Below are positions 10,247 to 21,400 of a stretch of DNA of 64,000 bases, in pieces. The stretch's first letter is position 1; every line of letters begins with the position of its first letter. The stretch covers positions 24,778,438 to 24,842,437 of the forward strand of contig CM055073.1 of assembly GCA_029204045.2 (NCBI GenBank). Reading direction: 5' to 3'. Both the position numbers and the translations under genes were made by a program. The DNA is from Tillandsia leiboldiana. Taxonomy: Eukaryota > Streptophyta > Magnoliopsida > Poales > Bromeliaceae. Under the pieces are notes generated by a model. That model saw only the letters and a program-made list of their open reading frames with translations, searched no databases and was not told where the DNA came from.

Positions 10247-10808
10247 TTTCTCTTGTTCTAACCAAAAACTCTAAGAAAATAACCTGTAAAGAGATTTTCG
10301 TAAAACCTTAATCAAGAAAACCAAATTTGAAAAGTATAGAAATTTCTGACCAAACTCTTTTATGCTGTTGCTTCGAGTAATCTGAACTGCTCAAGCAAAT
10401 GGTCGAGAACCTCCGCTCCGCTTCCGAACCTAATGCCGTATGCGAATCGCCGTGCACCTTCTCTAATACTGCCTCGGGGCCGCTGCTAATTAATTAGTTG
10501 ATGTGCCGTACGTTCATCAAAGGGAACCGGCCACCTTAATTAATTAGGTCCGAGAATCCGGCCGCTCCCTCTCGGCCGCTCCACCTTAATTAATAGTCTG
10601 GTACGTATATATAATGCTAATGAAGCCGGTCAAAGAGTCAACCAATATAATTAGACTAGGACTTGTATGGATAAACATAAATCTTTTACCAACAGAAATC
10701 AACTTAAAGATCAACTTTCTATACATCTAGTCTATATCGCAACCAACTTAATCGGTTAATTAAATTTGACTCAATCCAAAATCCAAAAGAAGGCATAAAT
10801 CCGTAACA
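10247..10808 (-). other. right part of the solo LTR
   Basis: This continues the LTR that begins at 4767. It contains repeated TTAATTAATTAG-type stretches and GC-rich CGGCCGCTCC motifs but no gene. It ends CCGTAACA, followed by GAGAC and the resumed copia integrase. Confidence 0.6.
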
Positions 10809-10813
10809 GAGAC

Positions 10814-11073
10814 CCCATTTTGTTGGGGTGTACCCGTACAAAATATTGAACTTGTACACCCTGAGCAGCAAAAAACTCAAGCAAATCTTTCTTTTGATAT
10901 TCCCTTGCTTGATCGGCCCGAAAGGTTTTGATTGTAGTACCAAATTGGTTCTCAACCATTTTAAAGAACCCAATAATGATATTAGGAACCTCATCCCTAC
11001 TTTTCATCAAATATACCCAAGATGTTCGTGAAAAATCATCAACAAACAAGATAAAATATTGATAACCAAACAA
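10814..11073 (-). pseudogene. copia integrase catalytic core, N-terminal half
   Basis: The minus-strand frame contains ILFVDDFSRTSWVYLM and the FRADQAREY motif, where copia integrases usually have F-x-S-D-x-x-E, so the second catalytic Asp region is altered. It runs up to H-P-N-K-M-G (normally P-Q-Q-N-G) and stops where the solo LTR enters. The rest is at 4761-4163. Confidence 0.7.
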
Positions 11074-11094
11074 AGAAGTAAAAGGAGCAGGACC

Positions 11095-11629
11095 CTAAAC
11101 ATCGGAATGTATGAGTTCAAATATAGATGTAATCTTGGTATTACTTTGAGGATAGCTCATTCTATGATGTTTGGACAATTGGCATGTTTCACAAGATATC
11201 CAAAAAAGCTTCTTTAAATCAAATTTACTTGGAAATAGTAAAGAAAGTGATTTGAAAGAAATATGTCCGAGTCTACGATGCCTCAAATTTGCTTGATTAA
11301 CTTCTTTACTAGCATTACCAAAACAAGCAGTAGGAGTTTCATCAAAATCAAGGAGGTAGAGACCATTATCCTCATGACCACCGCCAATCATCTTCTTTGT
11401 TTGCAGTGTGAAGGAAAAAAGGTTACACTGCAGTTAAATTGTTTGGTGAGTTGGCTGACAGATAATAAATTTGAAGGAAATGAAGGGATATGAATAACTG
11501 ATGGAAGAGACAAGGAAGAAGATACTTTATATAAGTACCTTTCCCAGACACGTAAGCCAATGACCCATTAGCTAATTTTACACCACCAGAAATAGGAGTT
11601 AGCGACAAAAAACCCTTATGCGTACTAGT
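11095..11629 (-). pseudogene. copia pre-integrase zinc finger and protease C-terminus
   Basis: At 11391-11095 the frame has LRHRRLGHISF and CETCQLSKHH, the H-x-H ... C-x2-C zinc-binding region before integrase. At 11629-11423 the frame has SGGVKLANGSLAYVSGKGT, the flap and C-terminal part of the aspartic protease. The catalytic D-S-G lies across the gypsy insertion at 22590-22550. Stops separate the two frames. Confidence 0.7.
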
Positions 11630-11634
11630 CATAT
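11630..11634. repeat. left 5-bp target duplication of the large gypsy derivative
   Basis: CATAT here and at 22544-22548 flank the element exactly. Five-base duplications are the rule for LTR retrotransposons. Confidence 0.9.
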
Positions 11635-12062
11635 TGTGAGGACCCGGATATTCCCACGTTTGGATTACTGTTGGTTATGTGACTTCTGGAGAACCAGGTT
11701 GAGTGCTAGAGGTGTTTGCGCGCATATTGGACCCAAGATTTGGACCCGGCATGAAAGATGGATCAAGTTCACTTCTCTGGGAATTTTTGGGAAATTTTAG
11801 AGGTGGAATTGGGCCAATCGGACATCGGATTTGGATTCAGCGCGCGAAAACGGTCAAGATGGACTATTTACTTATATTTTTCGGAGCTCGGATGACCCGG
11901 CACGGATTTCGAGGCGTGGGGTTACTGTTCCGGCGGCCGGAGTTGCGCCGGCGGCGGCGGCGGACGGAGTTGCGCCGGCGGCGGCGGCGGACGGCGGAGC
12001 GCGGCGGCGGGCCGAGGAGAGGCCGGTCGGTCCACCGCGGGAGGCGTGCACCAGGCGCGGGC

Positions 12063-12374
12063 CACGTGGCGGCACCCGGTTGGCGGGCGCAGTGGGCGCG
12101 GTCCACGGGGAAGGCGCGGGTGCACGGTGGACCGGGGTGGACACGTGGCAGAACATGATTGGGTGGTGTTGTACGCGCGGTCCACGCAGCGGCAGGGGCA
12201 GGTGTCCGTACGCGGGCAGGTGCGGGGGCAGTTGGGGGCAACGTGGGGGCGCCACGTGGCGCCCCGTGGTTGGCCGGGCGCAGCCGCTCACGTCCGCGTG
12301 TCGGGACACGCGGCGTCGCGCAGTTCGCGGGCGCACGTGCGCCGGGCGCGGGGAGCGCGTCTGGGCCACGTGGC
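12063..12374 (+). promoter_or_regulatory. cluster of G-box/ABRE-like CACGTGGC motifs in U3
   Basis: CACGTGGC occurs at 12063-12070, 12142-12149, 12253-12260 and 12367-12374, 120-430 bases upstream of the LTR TATA box. CACGTGGC is the plant G-box/ABRE core bound by bZIP factors of the abscisic-acid and stress pathways. The same four are at 18856, 18935, 19046 and 19160 in the 3' LTR. Responsiveness is inferred. Confidence 0.6.
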
Positions 12375-12399
12375 GGCCCGAGAAGGATTCGGGCGCGCA

Positions 12400-12424
12400 C
12401 AGTAACGGGCCGGGCCCGTTACTG
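12400..12424. repeat. 25-bp palindrome in the LTR
   Basis: The arms CAGTAACGGGCC and GGCCCGTTACTG are perfect reverse complements around one G. It lies 73 bases upstream of the TATA box and is conserved at 19193-19217. Confidence 0.85.
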
Positions 12425-12496
12425 TAGCAGCCCGAATACCCCGGGCGCCCGAATCTTTGGGCCAAAAGTCCAAAGTGCGGATTTTCGGGCTGGGCC

Positions 12497-12504
12497 TATA
12501 AATA
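12497..12504 (+). promoter_or_regulatory. TATA box of the 5' LTR
   Basis: TATAAATA in a GGCC-TATAAATA-GCTGG context, just downstream of the GC-rich U3. The 3' LTR copy is at 19294-19301. Confidence 0.7.
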
Positions 12505-14329
12505 GCTGGCTTGCTGGGGCTTTCTGCCCCCTTTCCCGAGCTCCCCTGCCCATGGCCCCTTTAGCAAAGTTGGAGATCTTCATGTTGCGCATCTTCTGGC
12601 AGAGGCCCGGATTTTTTGGAAGCCGCGGCGTCGACGACTTCGGCATCGGAGCGCAGTGCGACGATTTTCAGTTGGAGGTCCGTTTCCGTTGCACTTCAGT
12701 CTGAAAGGTCTACTGAGCTACCCCGACAGTGTTTTTGGACGATTCTTGTGGCAGTGGATTCACGAGAGGTACGTCTTCGACTTTCGTGTTGATCATCTTG
12801 CTGGATTCAGAGTTTATGACACGGTTTTCGAGGCATTTCTAAGCCGCTGTTTTCTGGTGGAGTTTTTGGACAGCGGCCCCTTGCCGGAATTTTATCTCCG
12901 CACCCGAGTGTCGGATCGAGACGAACCTGTACACTTTTTGGATCTACTCGTCGCAAGGATTATCATTGTATTTTTCCGGGATTTTTCTGAGGCTTGCCCG
13001 AAGGTATACTATTCCCATTTTATCTGTGTTTGAGTTTACAGTTGTGTGGTTGTGAGTGTTTGCGCACCTGTACTGTGGAATTTGTAACTTGGCCTACGGG
13101 GCTCGGATTTGGGCGTGCAGGTACCCGTTTCGAAGGTCTCGACGAGACGATCGCTGTGATATTTTTATCGGAATTTTCAGGGCACTTTCTGCAGGTGGAA
13201 ATTTCAGATCTTCAGGACTGTATTCTGCAGATTTTTGTACTTGGTTATTTTGTGGAATAAAGTGTAACCTTGGACCTTTTGTTGTACCCAGGAGTATTTG
13301 CGAATGTTTGTGAACCCGTTGGTGTTGAGGATTAGTGGAGGTTGTTGCTTCTGGTGTTTTCAGCTGTGGAACTCCGGACAGTTAGCATTTTCAGGTGGGT
13401 GGCCTCGTCTTCATGACCTATGGACTGTACATTAATTCTATCAGTGTAGGGACTTGCATGTTGTAGATGTATTTTGTATAGCATGCTAGAATTTAGGAAT
13501 TGATGTTCCTGATGCTGTCAGATGATCATGTGTTTATTGTCCTTCCCTACAAGCTGTTGATTATTGTTATCTTGGAACTTGACCTAGCACCCCGTCATAT
13601 GTTGCATGTGTAACCAGACTAGTAGAAAACCCTCACTTGGGCTAGGGTTATTTCTGCTTTAGACATCCACAATTCTACTTTCCTGGACATAGTGTTCTTC
13701 CTCGCACGGGTAGTGGGCCGAGTGGTCAGGAGTTATCTTTTAGTGTGGGATGCATGTTACACTCGTGCTTGGGAGCAGAGTGGAGTCTGGTAGATGTAGT
13801 TGGGTGTGTCATCTGTAGCGGGAGCCGTTTGGGTAGACGGCGGTCCCGAGATGTTTTATTTTTTTCTTGTTTTATCTGTCGCCGCTGTGTTAGTGGCAGC
13901 CGTATATCTGAGTTAGCAGGACCTTAAACCCAGAACCTTTTTGGACACACATATGATTTTTGTTAACCAAATATTTTCTTCCAAGCATCGTAGGGTCGCC
14001 TGAGTCTGTTTTTGTTTGATTGGACGAAAGCATTAGCCCTTCGAGGCTTAGATGTAAAACTTGGTTTCAACTGTTTTTCTAAAAAGAACTAAAAATCATT
14101 AAATATGAATTTCTTACAGATCAAAGGGCTTCAGTAAGAAATGTCACCTTTTCCTATAAATTAACCACCCGAGATGATTCGAGTGGTATGGGTTCTAAGG
14201 TCTGCCTTCTTCTTGGGACAAGAACAACGAAAGGCTATGCCTAGAGCCTGTTCTTGTTTAATTTGGGTTGTAGGTTCTAGTCTTTCGGGGTTCCCGGACC
14301 CTTCCTTGTGTCTGTGGATGCGATGTTGG

Positions 14330-14463
14330 CCTGTTGAGGCAGTTGTTCGCAGTGGATGCGACGTTTGGTCTATTTGGCCTGTTGAGACAGTTGTTCGCAG
14401 TGGATGCGACGTTTGGTCTGTTTGGCCTGTTGAGACAGTTTCTCGCAGTGGATGCGACTTTGT
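14330..14463 (+). repeat. 48-bp tandem repeat in the 5' LTR
   Basis: Two full units (14330-14377, 14378-14425) and a partial one begin CCTGTTGAG and contain GCAGTGGATGCGAC. The same array is at 21126-21259. Confidence 0.85.
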
Positions 14464-15755
14464 GCTATGAGTTGGTAGAGTGTGATCTAGAGGTTGTTTT
14501 TCCTGATTTAGTGGTGGAGGTGGTTCTCCCACTTAGCTTTGAGGATCTTGGGGTCTGGCAGATCGAGTCGTGGAGGTTTCCCGACTCAGCCATGGTCGTG
14601 CATTATCAGATTGAGTCGTTGAGGGTTCTCCGACTCAGCTGTGAGAGTGTTTTGGGCTATTCCTGTTTGAGTCGAGGTTCTTTTTCCGACTGAGTTGTGC
14701 TTTGAGCTTGGAGTTACCGATCTGTTTGATCGTGGATCATAGCCTGCATGAGCCACATTTGAGCTTGACAGAGATACTTTACAGAGATACTTGAGATGGG
14801 TTACTTTTTACTCGAGCGGGTCGCTCCCCTCGAGTGCCACTCCGGAGTAGGCGAGACCGGGTTGTTTTACCGGCATGAGATTGAGCTTTTCTATCGCGAC
14901 TTGTCGTTGCATTTGTCCCTTTGGCTGTGCTGGTGTTGGCAGTCATGGACGTCCTACATAAGTCTGCTCCTCTGGGACGTAACGGCAGTAGGTTGGCGCA
15001 GGTTTGACTGGACCCGAGGAGGCAGTCAGTTCAGATTGGGTGATCCGAGATGAGAGTTAGTTGTGGCATCATATTCTTTCTGTTCCACTCTTTGAGCATC
15101 TAGATAGAGGCATAGTAGCTGTAGAGTTTACTTTTCCCAGCTTTCCTTACAGCACTGCATTTGTTGCTTTATGCCTCTAGTAGACTTAGTGGGCAGACCG
15201 TCGGGCTTGTTGGCGGCACCCACTGAGAACTACTGTGGGATGTAATTCTCACACCCGTCGTGGTGTCTTTCCCCCAGGGACTTCTACTCCGGTTTCTGTT
15301 GTTCCTGTTGCTGATCTTTCTGACCGAGGCGAGGGAGTCGCGAGCTAGTTCCCTACCCGTCGTTGGAGTGTAGCGGTACCCCTTCAGAGGAGAGCTTCAG
15401 TAGATTAGTTATTTTATTTTTCTTCTTTGAGAGACTGATGTAGTGAGGATTGTTATGTATTGAGAGCCTGTACACTGATGTATTTATTGGAGATACCTCC
15501 CGGTTGAGTTCTGAGTTTGTATATGAGGATATTGTATGATTATCATTTTTGGGAGACGGACATTGTGGTATTATTTCCAGTTGTACAGTGATTGATTTAG
15601 TTATACAGCAGATTTTTATTTATAGCTCTGATATCTGTTTAGCTGTAGTACTTTTCTTGCAAGTAGGACGCTTCGCCTATGCGGGTTTGGCATAGGTGGC
15701 GGATCTGTTGGCGAGCCGGGTCGCAGTTTCGACCCCGGGGCGTGACAGATTAGAA

Positions 15756-15773
15756 TGGTATCAGAGCCTAGGT
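15756..15773 (+). promoter_or_regulatory. primer-binding site, initiator tRNA-Met
   Basis: TGGTATCAGAGCCTAGG lies eight bases after the 5' LTR. It complements the 3' end of initiator tRNA-Met and primes minus-strand DNA synthesis. Confidence 0.85.
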
Positions 15774-18443
15774 TGTAGGTCATTGAGGACTTAGAAACCC
15801 TAGGCTTGTGGTTGGACATTAGGATGACTACGTGAGAGTCGTGACTTTTAGCGAGAGTCCTGATCGAGTTTTGTACCTCTCCCAAGAGACGGGATGAGTG
15901 ATTGGCATGTTTATGCTCCTAAGCGATTATGTTGGCTGCAGACAACATAATGCTGTGGAATTGATAACATGTCTTAGACTTTCGCTGGATTGGGTCGTAT
16001 GGTTGTTGTGTCCTGATGTTTGTTATTGTGCAGTGGTCTACGATGCTTATGAGACGTCGTGCTGTGAGGAATGCGCTTTCCGCATCTGATTAGTAACCCG
16101 AGCAGCGGGAGGCAGAGCTATCAGAGCAGAGCGAGACCCAAGAGCTATGGATCCAGATGGCACAGATGTCGGAGGCTGTCCGATGCCAGGAGGAGGCCAT
16201 GGAACGTTTGATGCGCTGGTTGGAGCAGAGAGCACAGTTAATTGCAGTACCGCTTGAGTGTCATCCAGTACTTTCTTCCTATGCAGTGGTATCTTCAGTT
16301 GTACCAGTGGCGCCGATGGAGTGAGCAGCCCCCTCCGTGCCGACAAGCAGTGCCGAGGCACCGAGGCAGGGTGGATAGTCGATAGTAGCTGAGCTTCGGG
16401 ACGTCATTGGTCGATGGAGCCAGTCCCGGCAGTCTGAACTATCCCGATTCACAGGTTTGAGTTGGAGCCTTTGTAGGCAAAATTGGGGTTGGTGGTGATG
16501 GAGAGACTATCTGAGAGCCTTCTTGTGCTAGGGAGTTTATACAGTTGTTGAACTGCACGCTCCAGGTTTCGAGGGACGAGGCGCATAGGATATGTTTGAC
16601 GGGGAATGGTTTGCGCCAGGATACCTTTCAGTTTAGTTGGTCCCTCCGTTTTGGATTATTGACGCTTCGATGGGTAGGCTTTGTGTGTGGAGCGTGGCGT
16701 TGCAGTTCCTTTGGATAGGGATCTGCCGCCAGAGGCGAGTTCTGGATATCGGCGCTTGGCGTCGGGTGATGGAGGACAGACTGACCGGCAGAGGCATTTC
16801 TGATCTCCTTACCTGGATGGCGAATTTTTGAGATGCCAGAGATCGGGTGGACCCCGATGGCAGCATCAGCATCTATATCAGAGTAGCGCAGCGGTAGCGT
16901 GGATTTGTTATCTGCGGAGGACTTTATACGTCTCCTCAATGTGAGCAGAGACAAAGGTCGTGCTCCTTTGTGGATAGTCCTGATTTTCAGGCAGACTGAG
17001 CAACGACCACTTTCGTCGAGCGGATGGCGCAGTTGCAGAATCTGATGGGTCGAGGGGTCTGTTTGACCTAGTGCCACGCCGTTGGTGCACGGTGGTGATG
17101 CCACGTCGTTGATACACGACTGTGAGGGTACGTTTATGGTTCGAGTGTAGACAGGTCCGGGTGGTATCTAGGACCTTTTGATGGAGTCATACTCCGGCAG
17201 TTATTGTATGGTGCGAGTACCTACTTGGAATCAGACAGCCGAGGACCATGCCTAGATGGCGTACAGGACACGGTAGGGCATCATGAGCTCTTAGTGAGGG
17301 TAATTGGATTGACTAATGCCCTGCCACAATTTTTTTTTGATTTGAGGATTTGTGCTCCAGCTGTACTTAGTTGCATTGGTAACAAGATCCTCCAGGGATA
17401 TTTTGATCTACTCCCAGAGCGACTCGGAGCACGAGGAGCACTTGTGGATGTGCTACCATGCCCGTGTAGATAAAGCTGTATGCCGAGTTATTGTGATACA
17501 AGTTTTAGCTCCAAGTGCATGCCTTCTTGGGTCACCTTATTCTAGCCGTTAGGGTGGCGGTGAAATCCGGCCAAGATGGATGCTATCTGAGATTGGCCGA
17601 GACGGACATCTATTGTCGAGACGAGAAGCTTCCTGGACTGGGCAGTGCCAGCAGACCTGGACGAATGGATGATTAGGCTGATACCAGCGCCGATTTTAGC
17701 ATCGCCAGTGATGGGAGATGGATTTGCGTGTTACAGTGATGCCTCCCATAGTGGCTCTGGAGTTACAGTAGATTATTGTTGAGCATTTTGTATCACCCCG
17801 ACAGGGCCACTGTGGTGGCGGATACCTGGAGCCGGATAGCTTTTCGGGGTTGAGTTTAATGATTCCACTGCTGGCGCGGTGTGGACTGTTGAGGTAAACA
17901 TGGCTTCTGGTTGTGTCTCTAAGGGTTCCTTTGGATGATAGACCGCGGCTGAGTAGTTCACTCAGATGGTCAGGATTCGGGAGTGACCGAGTGAGGATCC
18001 CTCCTTGTTTGAGCTCTTTCCTTATGGGTTGATCGTGGGGGTATGCTTCGGTTGCATTGGTTGTGTTGACACAGGATGTGATTTGGTGCGTATTGCACTA
18101 GTGGTTATTTTGTTTCCCCCAGGTTCTGGCGGAGCCCCCGGTGGTGTTTCACGTCTCAGCTCAGGAGTGTTTTTCCTTTTGGATCTCTCGCCCGTGATTG
18201 ACTCGCCCCTTTTGCGATCTGTGAGTGTTTGTGGTACGAAGGATGCCCGTTGCGAATTCCGGCCCGTGAGGTGGGGGAAATTGCGCAATCGGGCCTTGCC
18301 GTTTTGGTTATTGTAGTCTTTGCGGAGTAATCACGGGGGGGTGAGCGGTGACTTAGGAGCTGGAGACGGGGACGTTGAGTACCTACCCTTGTTTTGTGGA
18401 ACCTTTTGGGTTGAGCTAGTTTCGAGGACGAAACTTTCTTTTA
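15774..18443 (+). pseudogene. internal region with decayed gypsy gag/pol traces
   Basis: No intact gene is present. Near 16090-16260 the sequence resembles an old gag with Glu/Gln-rich coding. At about 17300-17475 two shifted frames carry remnants of the gypsy RT: L-T-N-A near 17310, where the family has F-G-L-T-N-A-P, and DILIYSQSDSEHEEHL (about 17407-17450), matching the segment after the Y/F-x-D-D active site. Protease, integrase and the active-site Asp pair are not readable. Stops occur throughout. Confidence 0.6.
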
Positions 18444-18454
18444 GTGGGGGAGGA
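18444..18454 (+). promoter_or_regulatory. polypurine tract of the gypsy derivative
   Basis: GTGGGGGAGGA lies immediately before the 3' LTR TGTGAGG and after TTCGAGGACGAA. Confidence 0.85.
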
Positions 18455-21400
18455 TGTGAGGACCCGGATATTCCCACGTTTGGATTACTGTTGGTTATGT
18501 GACTTCTGGAGAACCAGGTTGAGTGTTAGAGGTGTTTGCGCGCATATTGGACCCAAGATTTGGACCCGGCATGAAAGATGGATCAAGTTCACTTCTCTGG
18601 GAATTTTTGGGGAGTTTTAGAGGTGGAATTGGGCCAATCGGACATTGGATTTGGATTCAGCGCGCGAAAACGGTCAAGATGGACTATTTACTTATATTTT
18701 TCGGAGCTCGGATGACCCGGCACGGATTTCGAGGCGTGGGGTTACTGTTCCGGCGGCCGGAGTTGCGCCGGCGGCGGCGGCGGACGGCGGAGCGCGGCGG
18801 CGGGCCGAGGAGAGGCCGGTCGGTCCACCGCGGGAGGCGTGCACCAGGCGTGGGCCACGTGGCGGCACCCGGTTGGCGGGCGCAGTGGGCGCGGTCCACG
18901 GGGAAGACGCGGGTGCACGGTGGACCGGGGTGGACACGTGGCAGAACATGATTGGGTGGTGTTGTACGTGCGGTCCACGCAGCGGCAGGGGCAGGTGTCC
19001 GTACGCGGGCAGGTGCGGGGGCAGTTGGGGGCAACGTGGGGGCGCCACGTGGCGCCCCGTGGTTGGCCGGGCGCAGCCGCGCACGTCCGCGTGTCGGGAC
19101 ACGCGGCGTCGCGCGGTTCGCGGGCGCACGTGCGCCGGGCGCGGGGAGCGCGTCTGGGCCACGTGGCGGCCGGAGAAGGATTCGGGCGCGCACAGTAACG
19201 GGCCGGGCCCGTTACTGTAGCAGCCCGAATACCCCCCCGGGCGCCCGAATCTTTGGGCCAAAAGTCCAAAGTGCGGATTTTCGGGCTGGGCCTATAAATA
19301 GCTGGCTTGCTGGGGCTTTTTGCCCCCTTTCCCGAGCTCCCCTGCCCATGGCCCCTTTAGCAAAGTTGGAGATCTTCATGTTGCGCATCTTCTGGCAGAG
19401 GCCCGGACTTTTTGGAAGCCGCGGCGTCGACGACTTCGGCATCGGAGCGCAGTGCGACGATTTTCAGTTGGAGGCCCGTTTCCGTTGCACTTCAGTCTGA
19501 AAGGTCTACTGAGCTACCCCGACAGTGTTTTTGGACGATTCTTGTGGCAGTGAATTTACGAGAGATACGTCTTCGACTTTCGTGTTGATCATCTTGCTGG
19601 ATTCAGAGTTTATGACACGGTTTTCGAGGCATTTCTAAGCCGCTGTTTTCTGGTGGAGTTTTTGGACAGCGGCCCCTTGCCGGAATTTTATCTCCGCACC
19701 CGAGTGTCGGATCGAGACGAGCCTATACACTTTTTGGATCTACTCGTCGCAAGGATTATCATTGTATTTTTCCGGGATTTTTCTGAGGCTTGCCCGAAGG
19801 TATACTATTCCTCTTTTATCTGTGTTTGAGTTTACAGTTGTGTGGTTGTGAGTGTTTGCGCACCTGTACTGTGGAATTTGTAACTTGGCCTACGGGGCTC
19901 GGATTTGGGCGTGCAGGTACCCGTTTCGAAGGTCTCGACGAGACGATCGCTGTGATATTTTTATCGAAATTTTCAGGGCACTTTCTGCAGGTGGAAATTT
20001 CAGATCTTCAGGACTGTCTTTTGCAGATTTTTGTACTTGGTTATTTTGTGGAATAAAGTGTAACCTTGGACCTTTTGTTGTACCCAGGAGTATTTGCGAA
20101 TGTTTGTGAACCCGTTGGTGTTGAGGATTAGTGGAGGTTGTTGCTTCTGGTGTTTTCAGCTGTGGAACTCCGGACAGTTAGCATTTTCAGGTGGGTGGCC
20201 TCGTCTTCATGACCTATGGACTGTACATTAATTCTATCAGTGTAGGGACTTGCATGTTGTAGATGTATTTTGTATAGCATGCTAGAATTTAGGAATTGAT
20301 GTTCCTGATGCTGTCAGATGATCATGTGTTTATTGTCCTTCCCTACAAGCTGTTGATTATTGTTATCTTGGAACTTGACCTAGCACCCCGTCATATGTTG
20401 CATGTGTAACCAGACTAGTAGAAAACCCTCACTTGGGCTAGGGTTATTTCTGCTTTAGACATCCACAATTCTACTTTCCTGGACATAGTGTTCTTCCTCG
20501 CACGGATAGTGGGCCGAGTGGTCAGGAGTTATCTTTTAGTGTGGGATGCATGTTACACTCGTGCTTGGGAGCAGAGTGGAGTCTGGTAGATGTAGTTGGG
20601 TGTGTCATCTGTAGCGGGAGCCGTTTGGGTAGACGGCGGTCCCGAGATGTTTTATTTTTTTCTTGTTTTATCTGTCGCCGCTGTGTTAGTGGCAGCGGTA
20701 TATCTGAGTTAGCAGGACCTTAAACCCAGAACCTTTTTGGACACACATATGATTTTTGTTAACCAAATATTTTCTTCCAAGCATCGTAGGGTCGCCTGAG
20801 TCTGTTTTTGTTTGATTGGACGAAAGCATTAGCCCTTCGAGGCTTAGATGTAAAACTTGGTTTCAACTGTTTTTCTAAAAAGAACTAAAAATCATTAAAT
20901 ATGAATTTCTTACAGATCAAAGGGCTTCAGTAAGAAATGTCACCTTTTCCTATAAATTAACCACCCGAGATGATTCGAGTGGTATGGGTTCTAAGGTCTG
21001 CCTTCTTCTTGGGACAAGAACAACGAAAGGCTATGCCTAGAGCCTGTTCTTGTTTGATTTGGGTTGTAGGTTCTAGTATTTCGGGGTTCCCGGACCCTTC
21101 CTTGTGTCTGTGGATGCGATGTTGGCCTGTTGAGGCAGTTGTTCGCAGTGGATGCGACGTTTGGTCTGTTTGGCCTGTTGAGACAGTTGTTCGCAGTGGA
21201 TGCGACGTTTGGTCTGTTTGGCCTGTTGAGACAGTTTCTCGCAGTGGATGCGACTTTGTGCTATGAGTTGGTAGAGTGTGATCTAGAGGTTGTTTTTCCT
21301 GATTTAGTGGTGGAGGTGGTTCTCCCACTTAGCTTTGAGGATCTTGGGGTCTGGCAGATCGAGTCGTGGAGGTTTCCCGACTCAGCCATGGTCGTGCATT

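Larger units (their letters stand above)
4767..10808 (-). mobile_element. solo LTR (copia/Sirevirus-like), split by a hAT element
   Basis: The plus strand starts TGTTGGG and ends CCGTAACA, the same terminal bases as the Sirevirus-like LTRs at 38921, 46241 and 56593. It also contains ATTTTTACGTGG near its start, as they do, so I read it in the same minus orientation. It interrupts the copia integrase: joining the flanks restores the Q-N-G-V region ahead of the catalytic Glu. After subtracting the hAT (5015-10238) and its 8-bp duplication, about 810 bp of LTR remain. No internal region is attached, so it is a solo LTR left by LTR-LTR recombination. Confidence 0.65.
11635..15747 (+). repeat. 5' LTR of the gypsy derivative (4113 bp)
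   Basis: It begins TGTGAGGACCCGG and ends CCGGGGCGTGACA. The region 11930-12420 is extremely GC-rich. It has one extra 27-bp GGAGTTGCGCCGGCGGCGG-type unit relative to the 3' LTR, which accounts for most of the length difference. Long open frames here on both strands follow from the lack of A and T and are not genes. At 14330-14463 a 48-bp unit is repeated about 2.8 times. Confidence 0.9.

Noticed and set aside
11703..12704. Several overlapping long open frames on both strands in the 5' LTR (also 18523-19500)
   Set aside because: They arise from GC-rich U3 DNA with few stops, are Ala/Arg/Gly/Pro-rich, overlap each other on both strands and match no family.
15756..15773. tRNA gene at the TGGTATCAGAGCC sequence
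   Set aside because: Only the complement of a tRNA 3' end is present; it is a primer-binding site. No complete tRNA cloverleaf was recognised in the window.
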